Source: Spirochaetota bacterium
GTDB lineage: Bacteria; Spirochaetota; UBA4802; JAFGDQ01
DNA length: 61,856 nucleotides
Reading direction: 5' to 3'
Assembly: GCA_016932015.1 (NCBI GenBank)
Contig: JAFGDQ010000020.1
Location: forward strand, 1 to 61,856
This document shows, in pieces, positions 17,522-25,774 of this stretch. The first letter of the stretch is position 1. Every line of letters begins with the position of its first letter. A program made the position numbers and the translations under genes. The notes beneath the pieces are model-generated. The model had not been told where the DNA came from. It searched no databases and was given only the letters and a program-made list of their open reading frames with translations.

Positions 17522-19354
17522 ATGAAATATCATATTGAGTTTGAACCTGTCGGAAGAAGAGGCGAATGTTCTTCAGAACAGACTTTGCTGCAGGCTGCCC
17601 GTTCGCTTGGAGTAGATATTGTAAATATTTGCGGCGGGATTACTAAATGCGGGAAATGTAAAGTAAAAATTATAGAAGGTAAAGTGTCAGATCCGGAAGA
17701 TAATGAAAAAAAACTTTTAACAGAAAAAGAACTTAACAGCGGTTACCGCCTTGCGTGCTCCACCTTCCCGCTGACTGACTGTAAAATATCTGTCCCTCCT
17801 GAATCATTAAGCACTCCCCAGAGAACACAAACAGAAGGGAGGGCAATTGACATTGTTCCTGAACCTGTTGTAAGGAATTATCATCCTGAAATGACTGTCC
17901 CGACACTGGAAGATCTGACTTCAGACGTCGATCGCATTTATGAGGCAATGAAATCTCAGTTTAAAGTCAAAGTTCACAGTATTGACGTTGAAGCAATTCG
18001 CGAACTTTCCCCTGTCATGAGGGAAAATGATTTTAAGATAAATATACTTTTGAGAGAGAATGAGATTATTTCAGTAAAATCAACTGGGTCGCCTAAGATC
18101 GGACTTGCCGTGGATATTGGAACTACGAAAATAGCTGGCTATCTGGTGGACATGGAAAGTGGAGAGACACTTGCTTCACGAGGCGTTATGAATCCGCAAA
18201 TTTCAATAGGCGAAGACCTTATAACGCGTATAATGTTTGTTATTCATAAAAATGAAAATGCTGCAATAATGCAGAATCTGATTGTAGATGAAATAAATAA
18301 AATTATTCATGAAATGTGTTCGGAAATTAATGCGCAGCCTTCGGACATTGAAGAAGCTGTTCTGGTCGCGAATACCTGCATCCATCATCTTTTCCTGAGG
18401 CTTCCCGTGGGTCAGCTAGGCAGAGCGCCATACATACCGGCAATCAGTACTCTTGTAAATGTAAAAGCCCGCGATATCGGGCTTAATATTTCTCCCGGAG
18501 CTTATATACATACGCTGCCGAATATTGCCGGATTTGTCGGTGCTGATCATGTTGCAATGCTGCTGGCAACAGGAATGTATGAAGAAGCAAATACAGTTCT
18601 TTCCCTTGATATTGGAACGAATACAGAGATATGCCTGAAAAGCGGAGGAAAAATGACAAGTGTGTCATCACCCTCAGGCCCGGCTTTTGAAGGTGCGCAC
18701 ATAAAATACGGAATGCGTGCTGCGGACGGTGCTATTGAGCGGGTAAGAATAGAAGGTGATGATGTTGAATATCATACTATCGGGCATAAAGCACCGATTG
18801 GAATATGCGGTTCAGGGGTGCTGGATGCTGTTTCTGAATTTTATAAAGCCGGAATACTTGACAGCGGCGGCAGATTCACTGCGCATAACAGATTACGCAC
18901 AGACAGTGAAGGTATGGTTGAATTTTTGCTCACAAATGCGGACAGTGGCAGTAATATACCGGAAATAACCATAACACAAAAGGATGTCAGACAGCTTCAG
19001 CTTGCGAAGGGCGCGATCTCAACCGCTATTCATCTTCTTATGAAAAAGCATGAAATAACTGAGAAGGAAATCGATAAAATAATAATTGCAGGAGCCTTCG
19101 GCACATATATTGATGTAAAAAGCGCAATAACAATCGGTATGCTGCCTGATATTCCGGTTGAGCGGGTTGAACAGGTAGGAAATGCTGCCGGAATGGGGGC
19201 AAAATTAGCTTTAATCTCCGGGGCAAAAAGAAAACAGGCTGAATCAATCGCAAGGAAAACAGATTATCTGGAACTTGCTACTGATCCGGATTTTATGAAA
19301 GTTTTTATAAATTCAAGCAATTTTGGTTGGAACAATAAAAATATAAAAAAATAG
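17522..19354 (+). CDS. RACo-like ASKHA ATPase with 2Fe-2S domain (corrinoid activation)
   Basis: The 610-residue product begins with a ferredoxin domain whose 2Fe-2S ligands are Cys37, Cys43, Cys46 (CGGITKCGKC) and Cys79 (LACS). After a linker, an actin-like ASKHA ATPase region starts near 195 (GLAVDIGTTKIAGYLVD) and includes SLDIGTNTEICL and IAGAFGTYIDV. This is the architecture of RACo/AcsV proteins, which use ATP and a low-potential electron to reactivate oxidised corrinoid proteins in methyltransferase systems. No corrinoid protein or methyltransferase is adjacent, so its client is unknown. AGGA lies about 9 bases before the ATG. A strong terminator follows. Confidence 0.85.
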   Translation: MKYHIEFEPVGRRGECSSEQTLLQAARSLGVDIVNICGGITKCGKCKVKIIEGKVSDPEDNEKKLLTEKELNSGYRLACSTFPLTDCKISVPPESLSTPQRTQTEGRAIDIVPEPVVRNYHPEMTVPTLEDLTSDVDRIYEAMKSQFKVKVHSIDVEAIRELSPVMRENDFKINILLRENEIISVKSTGSPKIGLAVDIGTTKIAGYLVDMESGETLASRGVMNPQISIGEDLITRIMFVIHKNENAAIMQNLIVDEINKIIHEMCSEINAQPSDIEEAVLVANTCIHHLFLRLPVGQLGRAPYIPAISTLVNVKARDIGLNISPGAYIHTLPNIAGFVGADHVAMLLATGMYEEANTVLSLDIGTNTEICLKSGGKMTSVSSPSGPAFEGAHIKYGMRAADGAIERVRIEGDDVEYHTIGHKAPIGICGSGVLDAVSEFYKAGILDSGGRFTAHNRLRTDSEGMVEFLLTNADSGSNIPEITITQKDVRQLQLAKGAISTAIHLLMKKHEITEKEIDKIIIAGAFGTYIDVKSAITIGMLPDIPVERVEQVGNAAGMGAKLALISGAKRKQAESIARKTDYLELATDPDFMKVFINSSNFGWNNKNIKK

Positions 19355-19379
19355 CCAACCGGGGTAGGTTGGCTTTTAT
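19353..19379 (+). terminator. Rho-independent terminator after the RACo-like gene
   Basis: AGCCAACC (19353-19360) pairs perfectly with GGTTGGCT (19367-19374) across a GGGGTA loop, and TTTATA follows. An A-rich run precedes the stem, so it may also work on the minus strand. It begins inside the stop codon of the upstream gene. Confidence 0.85.
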
Positions 19380-19511
19380 AAATAAGAAGTATGTTCATCG
19401 TTAATTTAAGGGAGGTATAAACACACCAAAAGAATATACAAAAAATCAGCGGGGGTGTCAATACCCGGAAAATTTTTTTTAATTTTTATAAAATTTTGTA
19501 AAAAATTAATC

Positions 19512-21041
19512 TTATATTTTTTTATTTCTTTCTTCAAGAAATTTCTTCGCGACGGGAGGGAACAGATCAAGCAGCATCTGATCCTTTTTGTCTTTTACCA
19601 GTCCTTCCGGAGCTTCAGTGTGTTTCCATTTGCTTGTGTCAAAACGTTTTTCTTCTTTTGACCCTGTAATTTTCTCCCTGAATTCAGGTGAAACCGGTAC
19701 CGGCGTTTCCCCGTATTCACCTTTTACAAGATTGATATACTGTGTAGAATTTCTGGAATATTCTTCCTTTCCTTTGCTTCTGAGCATTACATTCTGCACA
19801 GCCTGTACACCTACGATCTGGCTGGTAGGAGTAACAAGAGGCACCATTCCGGCGTTAATACGGACTTTTGGCACTTCTTTTAAAACTTCATCAAAATGTT
19901 CGTCAAGTTTAAGCTGTTTAAGCTGACTAACCATATTTGAGTACATTCCGCCCGGAATCTGTGCGAGTCTGACAGCTTCATCAGGTTCCGGAAGCCCAAG
20001 ATCAGCTTCGAGTTCATGAACACTGTTTAAAGCGTTATCAAAATCATTGTTTTTAATATAATCTATAGCTTTATCCATAAGATCATGCTGTTTATCCGTG
20101 AAAGTTCCGGAAAATTCATTTTTGTATTCTTTATAACCGTCATGTTCAGCGAGTTCATTCCTGATCTCTATTAGCTTTGCTCTTATTTCAGCAAATTTGT
20201 TTTCGTCCAGTCCTGTATCAATATCAAGTTTTTTTGCGAATTCGTGAATAATTTCTGTAGCAGGATGAGAAGGGCCGCCTGAGAATGGATAGGAAACAGT
20301 ATCAAGGATATCAACTCCTGCCAGCATAGCAGCAACAAGGCTTGTAACAGCATAACCTGGCGTACAATGCGAATGCAGCCCGACCGGTACCTTGATATTC
20401 TGTTTAAGAGCAGTTATCAGTTTAAATGACATTTCAGGGTCTATAAGGCCTGCCATATCCTTTATGGTAATAATGTCAGCGCCCATTTTTTCAAGTTCAA
20501 CTGCTTTATTCACAAAATAATCAACATTGAAAACTGCTTCAGGTATATCCTTGAATTCATCAGCATTATCAATTACAGAGAGGTCGGGATCGGTTGTATA
20601 ACAGATCGCCCCGTCAGCCTTGCCGCCTGCTTCTTTTACAGCTTTTATTGTAACTTTAAGATTATTCAGGTCATTTAAAGCATCAAAAATTCTCATAATC
20701 GTAATGCCAGTTTCAACAGCAAGTTTGTTGAATTCAAAAACAACTTCATCAGGATATGGATTATATCCAAACAGGTTTATTCCTCTGGCAAGGGCTGTAA
20801 GTTCAATTTTGCCGTTAGCTATTTTTGAAATTTTTTCAAGTCTTACCCAGGGGTTTTCATTCAAAAAGCGCATAGCTGAATCAAGAGTGGCTCCTCCCCA
20901 GACCTCAAGCGCGTGATATCCTACATCCATATACATTGGAAGTACACTCAATATCTGATCAGTAGTCATTCTTGTAGCGAAATATGACTGATGTCCGTCT
21001 CGTAAATCGAGGTTTTTAATTTTAATGCTTCTTTTGCTCAT
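19512..21041 (-). CDS. Biotin-dependent carboxyltransferase subunit (oxaloacetate decarboxylase alpha / PycB type)
   Basis: The 509-residue protein has the HMGL-like TIM barrel and the conserved carboxylase domain. The metal and catalytic segments are LDLRDGHQS at 10-18, the carbamylated-Lys context TIKDMAGLIDP and the His pair in GLHSHCTPGYA. The ending lacks a biotin-carrier domain (no MKM motif), so biotin must be on a separate protein. It could be the carboxyltransferase of pyruvate carboxylase, oxaloacetate decarboxylase or a related Na+-pump; no beta or gamma subunit is adjacent. It diverges from glpK. Confidence 0.88.
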   Translation of the reverse strand: MSKRSIKIKNLDLRDGHQSYFATRMTTDQILSVLPMYMDVGYHALEVWGGATLDSAMRFLNENPWVRLEKISKIANGKIELTALARGINLFGYNPYPDEVVFEFNKLAVETGITIMRIFDALNDLNNLKVTIKAVKEAGGKADGAICYTTDPDLSVIDNADEFKDIPEAVFNVDYFVNKAVELEKMGADIITIKDMAGLIDPEMSFKLITALKQNIKVPVGLHSHCTPGYAVTSLVAAMLAGVDILDTVSYPFSGGPSHPATEIIHEFAKKLDIDTGLDENKFAEIRAKLIEIRNELAEHDGYKEYKNEFSGTFTDKQHDLMDKAIDYIKNNDFDNALNSVHELEADLGLPEPDEAVRLAQIPGGMYSNMVSQLKQLKLDEHFDEVLKEVPKVRINAGMVPLVTPTSQIVGVQAVQNVMLRSKGKEEYSRNSTQYINLVKGEYGETPVPVSPEFREKITGSKEEKRFDTSKWKHTEAPEGLVKDKKDQMLLDLFPPVAKKFLEERNKKI

Positions 21042-21295
21042 AATATTACCTTAAAATAAGTTGAATTTATTTTCTTCTTAATGTAAATAATATAAAAAAA
21101 AATACAATTTTTTAATTATTCATTAAAATTATTTTACAACAGATTTTGTCAATATAAATTTATCTTTATTAATAAACGGAAATCAGCCGGATTCAAAAGA
21201 AAAAAGACTGAAAATAATGAATATTTAAATCCTGATAATCTTTATATGTATTCTGCTAATTTGTTCGAATTCAGGGTGTTAAAAAGGAGTTAATA

Positions 21296-22774
21296 ATGAA
21301 ATGCATTCTTTCAATTGACCAGGGTACTACAGGAAACCGTGCAATAGTATACGATGATACGGGTAATATTATTACAAGTGCCTACAGAGAGTTCCCCCAG
21401 TATTTTCCCAAACCGGGTTGGGTCGAGCATAATCCGGAGGAGATATGGAAAGGTGTTGATGAAGTAATAAAAAGAGTACTTGCGAAAGTTCATTCAAACT
21501 CAATTGAAGCTATTGGAATAACAAATCAGAGAGAAACAACAATTCTTTGGGATAAAAATACCGGGATTCCTGTTTATAATGCTATTGTCTGGCAATGCAG
21601 AAGAACTGCTGAAAGATGTGAAAGTCTTAAAGCCAGCAGAGATATAAGTGAAATGATCAGTAAGCGGACAGGCCTGATGATAGATGCCTATTTTTCCGCT
21701 TCAAAGATAGAATGGATTTTAAAAAATGTTCCTGGAGCAATGAAAAAAGCAAAAAAAGGGGAATTGCTTTTCGGAACAACTGATACATGGCTTTTGTGGA
21801 ACCTTACAGGCGGAAAAGTTCATGCAACAGATTTTACAAATGCTTCCAGGACAATGCTTTTTAATATTGATCAACTTAAATGGGATGAGGATATTTTAAA
21901 ATTATTTAACATTCCCGCTAACATGCTTCCTGAAGTCAGAAATTCTTCAGGAGTATTTGGATATACTGTTAAGAAAGGAAACCTTAATAAAAATATTCCC
22001 GTTTCAGGAATGGCGGGTGATCAGCAGGCTTCTCTTTTCGGGCAGACCTGCTTTGATCCGGGATCAATAAAAAATACCTATGGTACAGGGAGTTTTGTAC
22101 TGCTTAATACAGGGAGTAAACGTATTGTTTCAAAAAACGGGCTTATAACAACCCTGGGCTGTAATGCTGAAGGAGAGCTTTCATATGTACTGGAGGGGGC
22201 GATTTTTATTGCAGGTGCTGCAATACAATGGCTGAGAGACCAGTTAAAAATAATAAAATCCGCCAAAGAATCTGAAAAGATGATTGAATCATTAAAGGAT
22301 AATGAAGGTGTCTATTTTGTCCCTGCGCTTGTCGGCTTTGGCGCTCCTTACTGGGATCCTGATGCAAGAGGAATAATAAGCGGAATTACAAGAGGTACAA
22401 CCTCTGCTCATCTTGTCAGAGCTGCGATTGAAGCAATGTGCTATCAGACAAAAGATGTAATGCTGGCAATGGAAAAGGATTCGGGTCTGAAAATAAATGA
22501 GATTAAAATTGACGGCGGTGCAGTTGAGAATGATTTTCTATGTCAGTTTCAGGCAGATATTCTAGGAATAAAGGTAATACGTCCCGGAATTATAGAAACA
22601 ACTTCTCTTGGTGCGGCTTTTCTTGCAGGACTTGGAATAGGACTTTGGAAAAATTTACAGGCTGTAAAAAAAGTCTGGAAAAAAGATAAAACATTTTCTC
22701 CGAAGATGAAAGAATCTGATGCAGACCTTTTATATAAAGGCTGGGTTGATGCTGTTAATAAAACTTTGACTTAA
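21296..22774 (+). CDS. glpK: Glycerol kinase
   Basis: The 492-residue protein has normal length for the FGGY family. The ATP-binding segment SIDQGTTGNRAIVYD is at 5-19; the glycerol-site segments WVEHNPEEIW and ITNQRETTILWD, the GDQQASLFGQ loop and VPALVGFGAPYWDPDARG are all present. It phosphorylates glycerol to glycerol 3-phosphate. AAGGAG precedes the ATG by about 8 bases. No glpF or glpD is adjacent. Confidence 0.96.
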   Translation: MKCILSIDQGTTGNRAIVYDDTGNIITSAYREFPQYFPKPGWVEHNPEEIWKGVDEVIKRVLAKVHSNSIEAIGITNQRETTILWDKNTGIPVYNAIVWQCRRTAERCESLKASRDISEMISKRTGLMIDAYFSASKIEWILKNVPGAMKKAKKGELLFGTTDTWLLWNLTGGKVHATDFTNASRTMLFNIDQLKWDEDILKLFNIPANMLPEVRNSSGVFGYTVKKGNLNKNIPVSGMAGDQQASLFGQTCFDPGSIKNTYGTGSFVLLNTGSKRIVSKNGLITTLGCNAEGELSYVLEGAIFIAGAAIQWLRDQLKIIKSAKESEKMIESLKDNEGVYFVPALVGFGAPYWDPDARGIISGITRGTTSAHLVRAAIEAMCYQTKDVMLAMEKDSGLKINEIKIDGGAVENDFLCQFQADILGIKVIRPGIIETTSLGAAFLAGLGIGLWKNLQAVKKVWKKDKTFSPKMKESDADLLYKGWVDAVNKTLT

Positions 22775-23046
22775 AATACTTTAAGACGATTTTTTAGGAA
22801 ATGAAGTAAAAATTATGTTGTGTTATTCCGTTAACCGGTACGGCAATCTCCCGAATACTCATAATATTTCCATCAAAATTTTCGGAAGATAAATAATTAA
22901 TGTTGTTTCTTGGTAAATCATTAAAAAAAATCAAAAATATAAAAAAAATATTAGTTCTATTTGACGGCAGGTGTAAATTTTTATATATTGAAAGGATTTA
23001 AAAAACGGAAAGCAGGAATTGAAGTAAAAAAACAGAGAAAAATGAA

Positions 23047-23076
23047 TCTGGTCTCAAGCTGCAACTTGAGACCAGA
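23047..23076. repeat. Perfect 12-bp inverted repeat (hairpin) after glpK
   Basis: TCTGGTCTCAAG (23047-23058) and CTTGAGACCAGA (23065-23076) are perfectly complementary around a 6-base loop. No U-run follows on the plus strand, so it is not a standard terminator for glpK. It lies in the 439-base gap 22775-23213, which otherwise shows only AT-rich DNA and an imperfect repeat GGTGCCCC/GGGACACC just before the lipoprotein gene. Confidence 0.7.
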
Positions 23077-23213
23077 AATATGGGGTTATCCCCGACTTGA
23101 CATACTGACATACTATATTTTGTTATTTATTTATATACAAATATATAATAAAAAAAAACGAATGTCAAGTCACGGTGCCCCTATTATCACAAAAAATTTA
23201 AGGGACACCAGTG

Positions 23214-24188
23214 ATGAAAACAGCATTTAGATTAGTAATTTTTATAATAATTTCTGCGTTATCTGCTACTTTAACCACCTGCAATCCCGGGACGGATGAA
23301 AAAGGGGCATTGTCTTTTAATCTGCATTTTACTGACAGCAATTCAGAAAAAACAGCTATTCCGGACATTGATATGTCCATAAGCTATTATGATATTACAC
23401 TTGAAGGGCCGGACAGTGAGTCGATTTTTATCGGCAACAGTAGCGGCAGTGAAACAGTGGTAAATCTGACTTCAGGAGAATGGACGGTTTCAGCAATTGC
23501 TGTTAATTCGGATAATCTGCAGATAGGTACGGGAAGTGAATCAGTTGAGATACTGGCAAGAAAGATAGTATCCTGTGAAATAATTGTCAGCCCTTACGAT
23601 GGATTTGGAGGATTGCAGCTCAATATTACATGGGATGGAACAATAACGGACTCGAGAATAGAAGGGAATCTGGACCCTGCAATCGGCACTGTCGATCCGG
23701 TTGATTTCACTCTTGATAGCGGGGTTAGCTACTATGAAAATACATCGCTGACAGCAGGCTATTATATAATGACTATCAAATTATTTAACAGCAGCATTGA
23801 GTGCGGAGGGGCTGTTGAGGTTCTTAGGATTGTTGCGGATGACAGAACTAAAGCATCTCTCCATATTCAGCCTTCTTCTGGTGATGGCGGAGCAGGTGTT
23901 GCGATTACTCCTGAAATGAATGATCCTGTTGAAATAGTTTTGAGTGGTGGTCCTGAAAGTGTGCAATATGGAAACAGTTTTACGATATCAGCGGAAGCGG
24001 TTAATGCATCTGATGTAATCTATTCATGGTTTATTGACGGTTCTTTAATGGAATCCGGCGCGTCATACAACAGTTATTCTGTTCCTGTGGATCTTGCAGC
24101 AGGTTTTCATAGGCTGGATATTGTAATTTTTACGATCGACGGTTTACGTGGCGGAAGTGCAAGTCATATTTTTGAGGTTACCGAATAA
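23214..24188 (+). CDS. Putative surface lipoprotein with PKD/Ig-like C-terminal domain
   Basis: I take ATG 23214 as start (324 residues); a GTG codon directly precedes it. The signal peptide (MKTAFRLVIFIIISALSAT) ends at a loose lipobox LTTC with Cys23. The middle has beta-sandwich-like repeats (ISYYDITLEGPDSESIFIG, then GEWTVSAIAVNSD). The C-terminus resembles the PKD/Ig-type units common in spirochaete lipoproteins (YSWFIDGSLMESG followed by GFHRLDIVIFTIDG). It is probably displayed on the outer membrane. No function is assigned. A structured, terminator-like RNA follows its stop. Confidence 0.7.
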   Translation: MKTAFRLVIFIIISALSATLTTCNPGTDEKGALSFNLHFTDSNSEKTAIPDIDMSISYYDITLEGPDSESIFIGNSSGSETVVNLTSGEWTVSAIAVNSDNLQIGTGSESVEILARKIVSCEIIVSPYDGFGGLQLNITWDGTITDSRIEGNLDPAIGTVDPVDFTLDSGVSYYENTSLTAGYYIMTIKLFNSSIECGGAVEVLRIVADDRTKASLHIQPSSGDGGAGVAITPEMNDPVEIVLSGGPESVQYGNSFTISAEAVNASDVIYSWFIDGSLMESGASYNSYSVPVDLAAGFHRLDIVIFTIDGLRGGSASHIFEVTE

Positions 24189-24222
24189 TAGTAAAAAGGC
24201 TTCATTTTCTTTATTTCTTATA

Positions 24223-24305
24223 AAGGAGGCCGGCTCCTATTCTCACATGCGTACCTCCTCCCACGCAGCGGAATTATTACTCCGGGAGTCGGCCTGATTT
24301 TTTTA
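24223..24305 (+). ncRNA. Candidate structured RNA / elaborate terminator (possible 3'-UTR sRNA)
   Basis: An 11-bp outer stem pairs AGGCCGGCTCC (24227-24237) with GGAGTCGGCCT (24285-24295) with one G-U pair and is followed by a run of seven T. Inside lie a 5-bp hairpin TGCGT/ACGCA (24248-24252/24263-24267), whose loop is ACCTCCTCCC, and a weak CGG/CCG hairpin, giving a three-way junction. The C-rich loop could pair with Shine-Dalgarno sequences, including the AAGGAGG at 24223-24229 at its own 5' side. It may simply terminate the lipoprotein gene, but the junction and loop are more than a terminator needs. A 7-bp repeat CACCTGC/GCAGGTG (24452-24487) lies further downstream. Confidence 0.5.
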
Positions 24306-24518
24306 TCTTTGTAAATTATTGTACATGTATGCTCTCCGTTTAAAGTTCTGCCGGCATTGCCTCTTTTTCATCCTGATTGTATAAAGATGCCTGCTCCTTT
24401 TACCACATTCGTTTGCAGCAGATATTTTATGAGGATAACTTTTTTCCCTCTCACCTGCTTTCAGAAAAAGCTCCTGTATAGCAGGTGTACTCGGATATAT
24501 AACGTATAAATTGACGAA

Positions 24519-25442
24519 TTATTCTGTAGAATGTATAATTTTACCAGACTGGCTGAAATCATAATTGCCAAGCGGTTCAACCTTTTTTCGAAATTCTTTT
24601 GTATTCAGAGCATCGATGAAGGACTGAACTCCCTTCTGAAAGTATGTGTCCTTTGTAAGAACCATATCAAAGCTTTCTCTTAAAATCGGTACAAAAGGAA
24701 GTCCGAATAATCTGGCGATAGCTACACTGCCTATTCCTACGTTTGCAGCACCTGAAAGAATAGCTAAACCGACTTCAACGTGGGTAAAAACGTCATTCTC
24801 ATATCCTTTAATGGAGCTGCCTTCTATTCCCTCTTTCGCAAGATTATGGTCTATCAATAACCTGATGCCGGCGCCTTCCTGTCTGTTGATAAACCGGACA
24901 CCTTCCTGAGTCAGATCGCTGAAATTTTTTATCCTGTTTTTGAAATCAGATGAAAAAATGAAACCGGTTTCTCTGAAAAAAAGATGGATAACAGCCAGGC
25001 TTTTTTCAGGGAGATATTTTTCAAGATAGGGAATATTGTATTCGCCGGTTTCAAAATCGAGAAGATGACAATAGGCAATATCTATCTGCTCTTCATTAAG
25101 CATACGCAGACCGTTTAAACTGCCTGTGCTGCATGTAAAGATATGCTGGTCTGGATGCATTTTCTGTAAAAAGGAATGAAGAATATCCAGGTTAGGATCA
25201 TTGCTGCCTGCGGATAGAATAGCTTTTTCAGAGGTTTTTTTTGATCTTTTAGGTTTGTTAGAGCTTACACTTTCTTCAGCCATTTTTGTAATATATTCAT
25301 CAATTAAATGCCTGGGAAAAAGCCATTTGCCGGTGACTCTTGTACAGGGGAGTTTGCCTGCCTTGATCAGGGCATATACCTGTTTCTCATGAATCCCAAG
25401 ATAATCTGCAACCTCTTTTGTGTTCATCAGATCAGGTGACAT
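24519..25442 (-). CDS. HTH regulator with periplasmic-binding-protein-like sensor domain
   Basis: The 307-residue product starts with an excisionase/MerR-type helix-turn-helix (NTKEVADYLGIHEKQVYALI, then KAGKLPCTRVTGKWLFPRHLIDEY, about 6-50). Residues 85-295 resemble a substrate-binding PBP domain of the type fused to HTH units in molybdate/tungstate-linked regulators (LDILHSFLQKM, FINRQEGAGIRLLIDH, AAVGIGSVA-like segment). It lacks a signal peptide, so it senses a cytoplasmic ligand. Tungstate or molybdate is a guess supported by the tup genes 7 kb away. GGAGA precedes the ATG. Confidence 0.78.
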   Translation of the reverse strand: MSPDLMNTKEVADYLGIHEKQVYALIKAGKLPCTRVTGKWLFPRHLIDEYITKMAEESVSSNKPKRSKKTSEKAILSAGSNDPNLDILHSFLQKMHPDQHIFTCSTGSLNGLRMLNEEQIDIAYCHLLDFETGEYNIPYLEKYLPEKSLAVIHLFFRETGFIFSSDFKNRIKNFSDLTQEGVRFINRQEGAGIRLLIDHNLAKEGIEGSSIKGYENDVFTHVEVGLAILSGAANVGIGSVAIARLFGLPFVPILRESFDMVLTKDTYFQKGVQSFIDALNTKEFRKKVEPLGNYDFSQSGKIIHSTE

Positions 25443-25503
25443 TAACTTCTCCCGTAAAATATATTAAAAAACTATATTTATGGTTATAATTCAATAACAA
25501 TTA

Positions 25504-25541
25504 AGTCAATAAAAAAACAGAAGTCATTTAGTAGTCATTTA
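25504..25541 (-). promoter_or_regulatory. Candidate promoter and AGTCA direct repeats before the HTH regulator
   Basis: On the minus strand TTGACT (complement of 25504-25509) can serve as a -35 with TATAAC about 15 bases on. On the plus strand AGTCATTTA occurs twice (25522-25530, 25533-25541), 11 bases apart, and the -35 itself complements AGTCAA. Helically phased repeats suggest a bound regulator, possibly autoregulation. The rest of the 25443-25774 gap is AT-rich with nothing else I can name. Confidence 0.3.
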
Positions 25542-25774
25542 TTTATGAAATATAATTATTTCTTCTTGCGAAACTACAACTGAATAGTTACTCTGAAACA
25601 GGAAAATTTTATTGTGTTTACCTGTAAAAAATATCGATTTTAAAAGACTTGGATTCAGGTAGTAAAATTATTATTTTATTTTGATAATTAGCTTGATAGC
25701 ATTATATCAGCTTTTAGTTATATTATTAGTTTGATATTGTTGTATTATAAATATTGAGTATGCAGGTATAAGAA

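Noticed and set aside
22961..23230. Plus-strand frame of 89 codons between glpK and the lipoprotein
   Set aside because: It runs through the 12-bp hairpin and into the next gene start, and has no ribosome-binding site.
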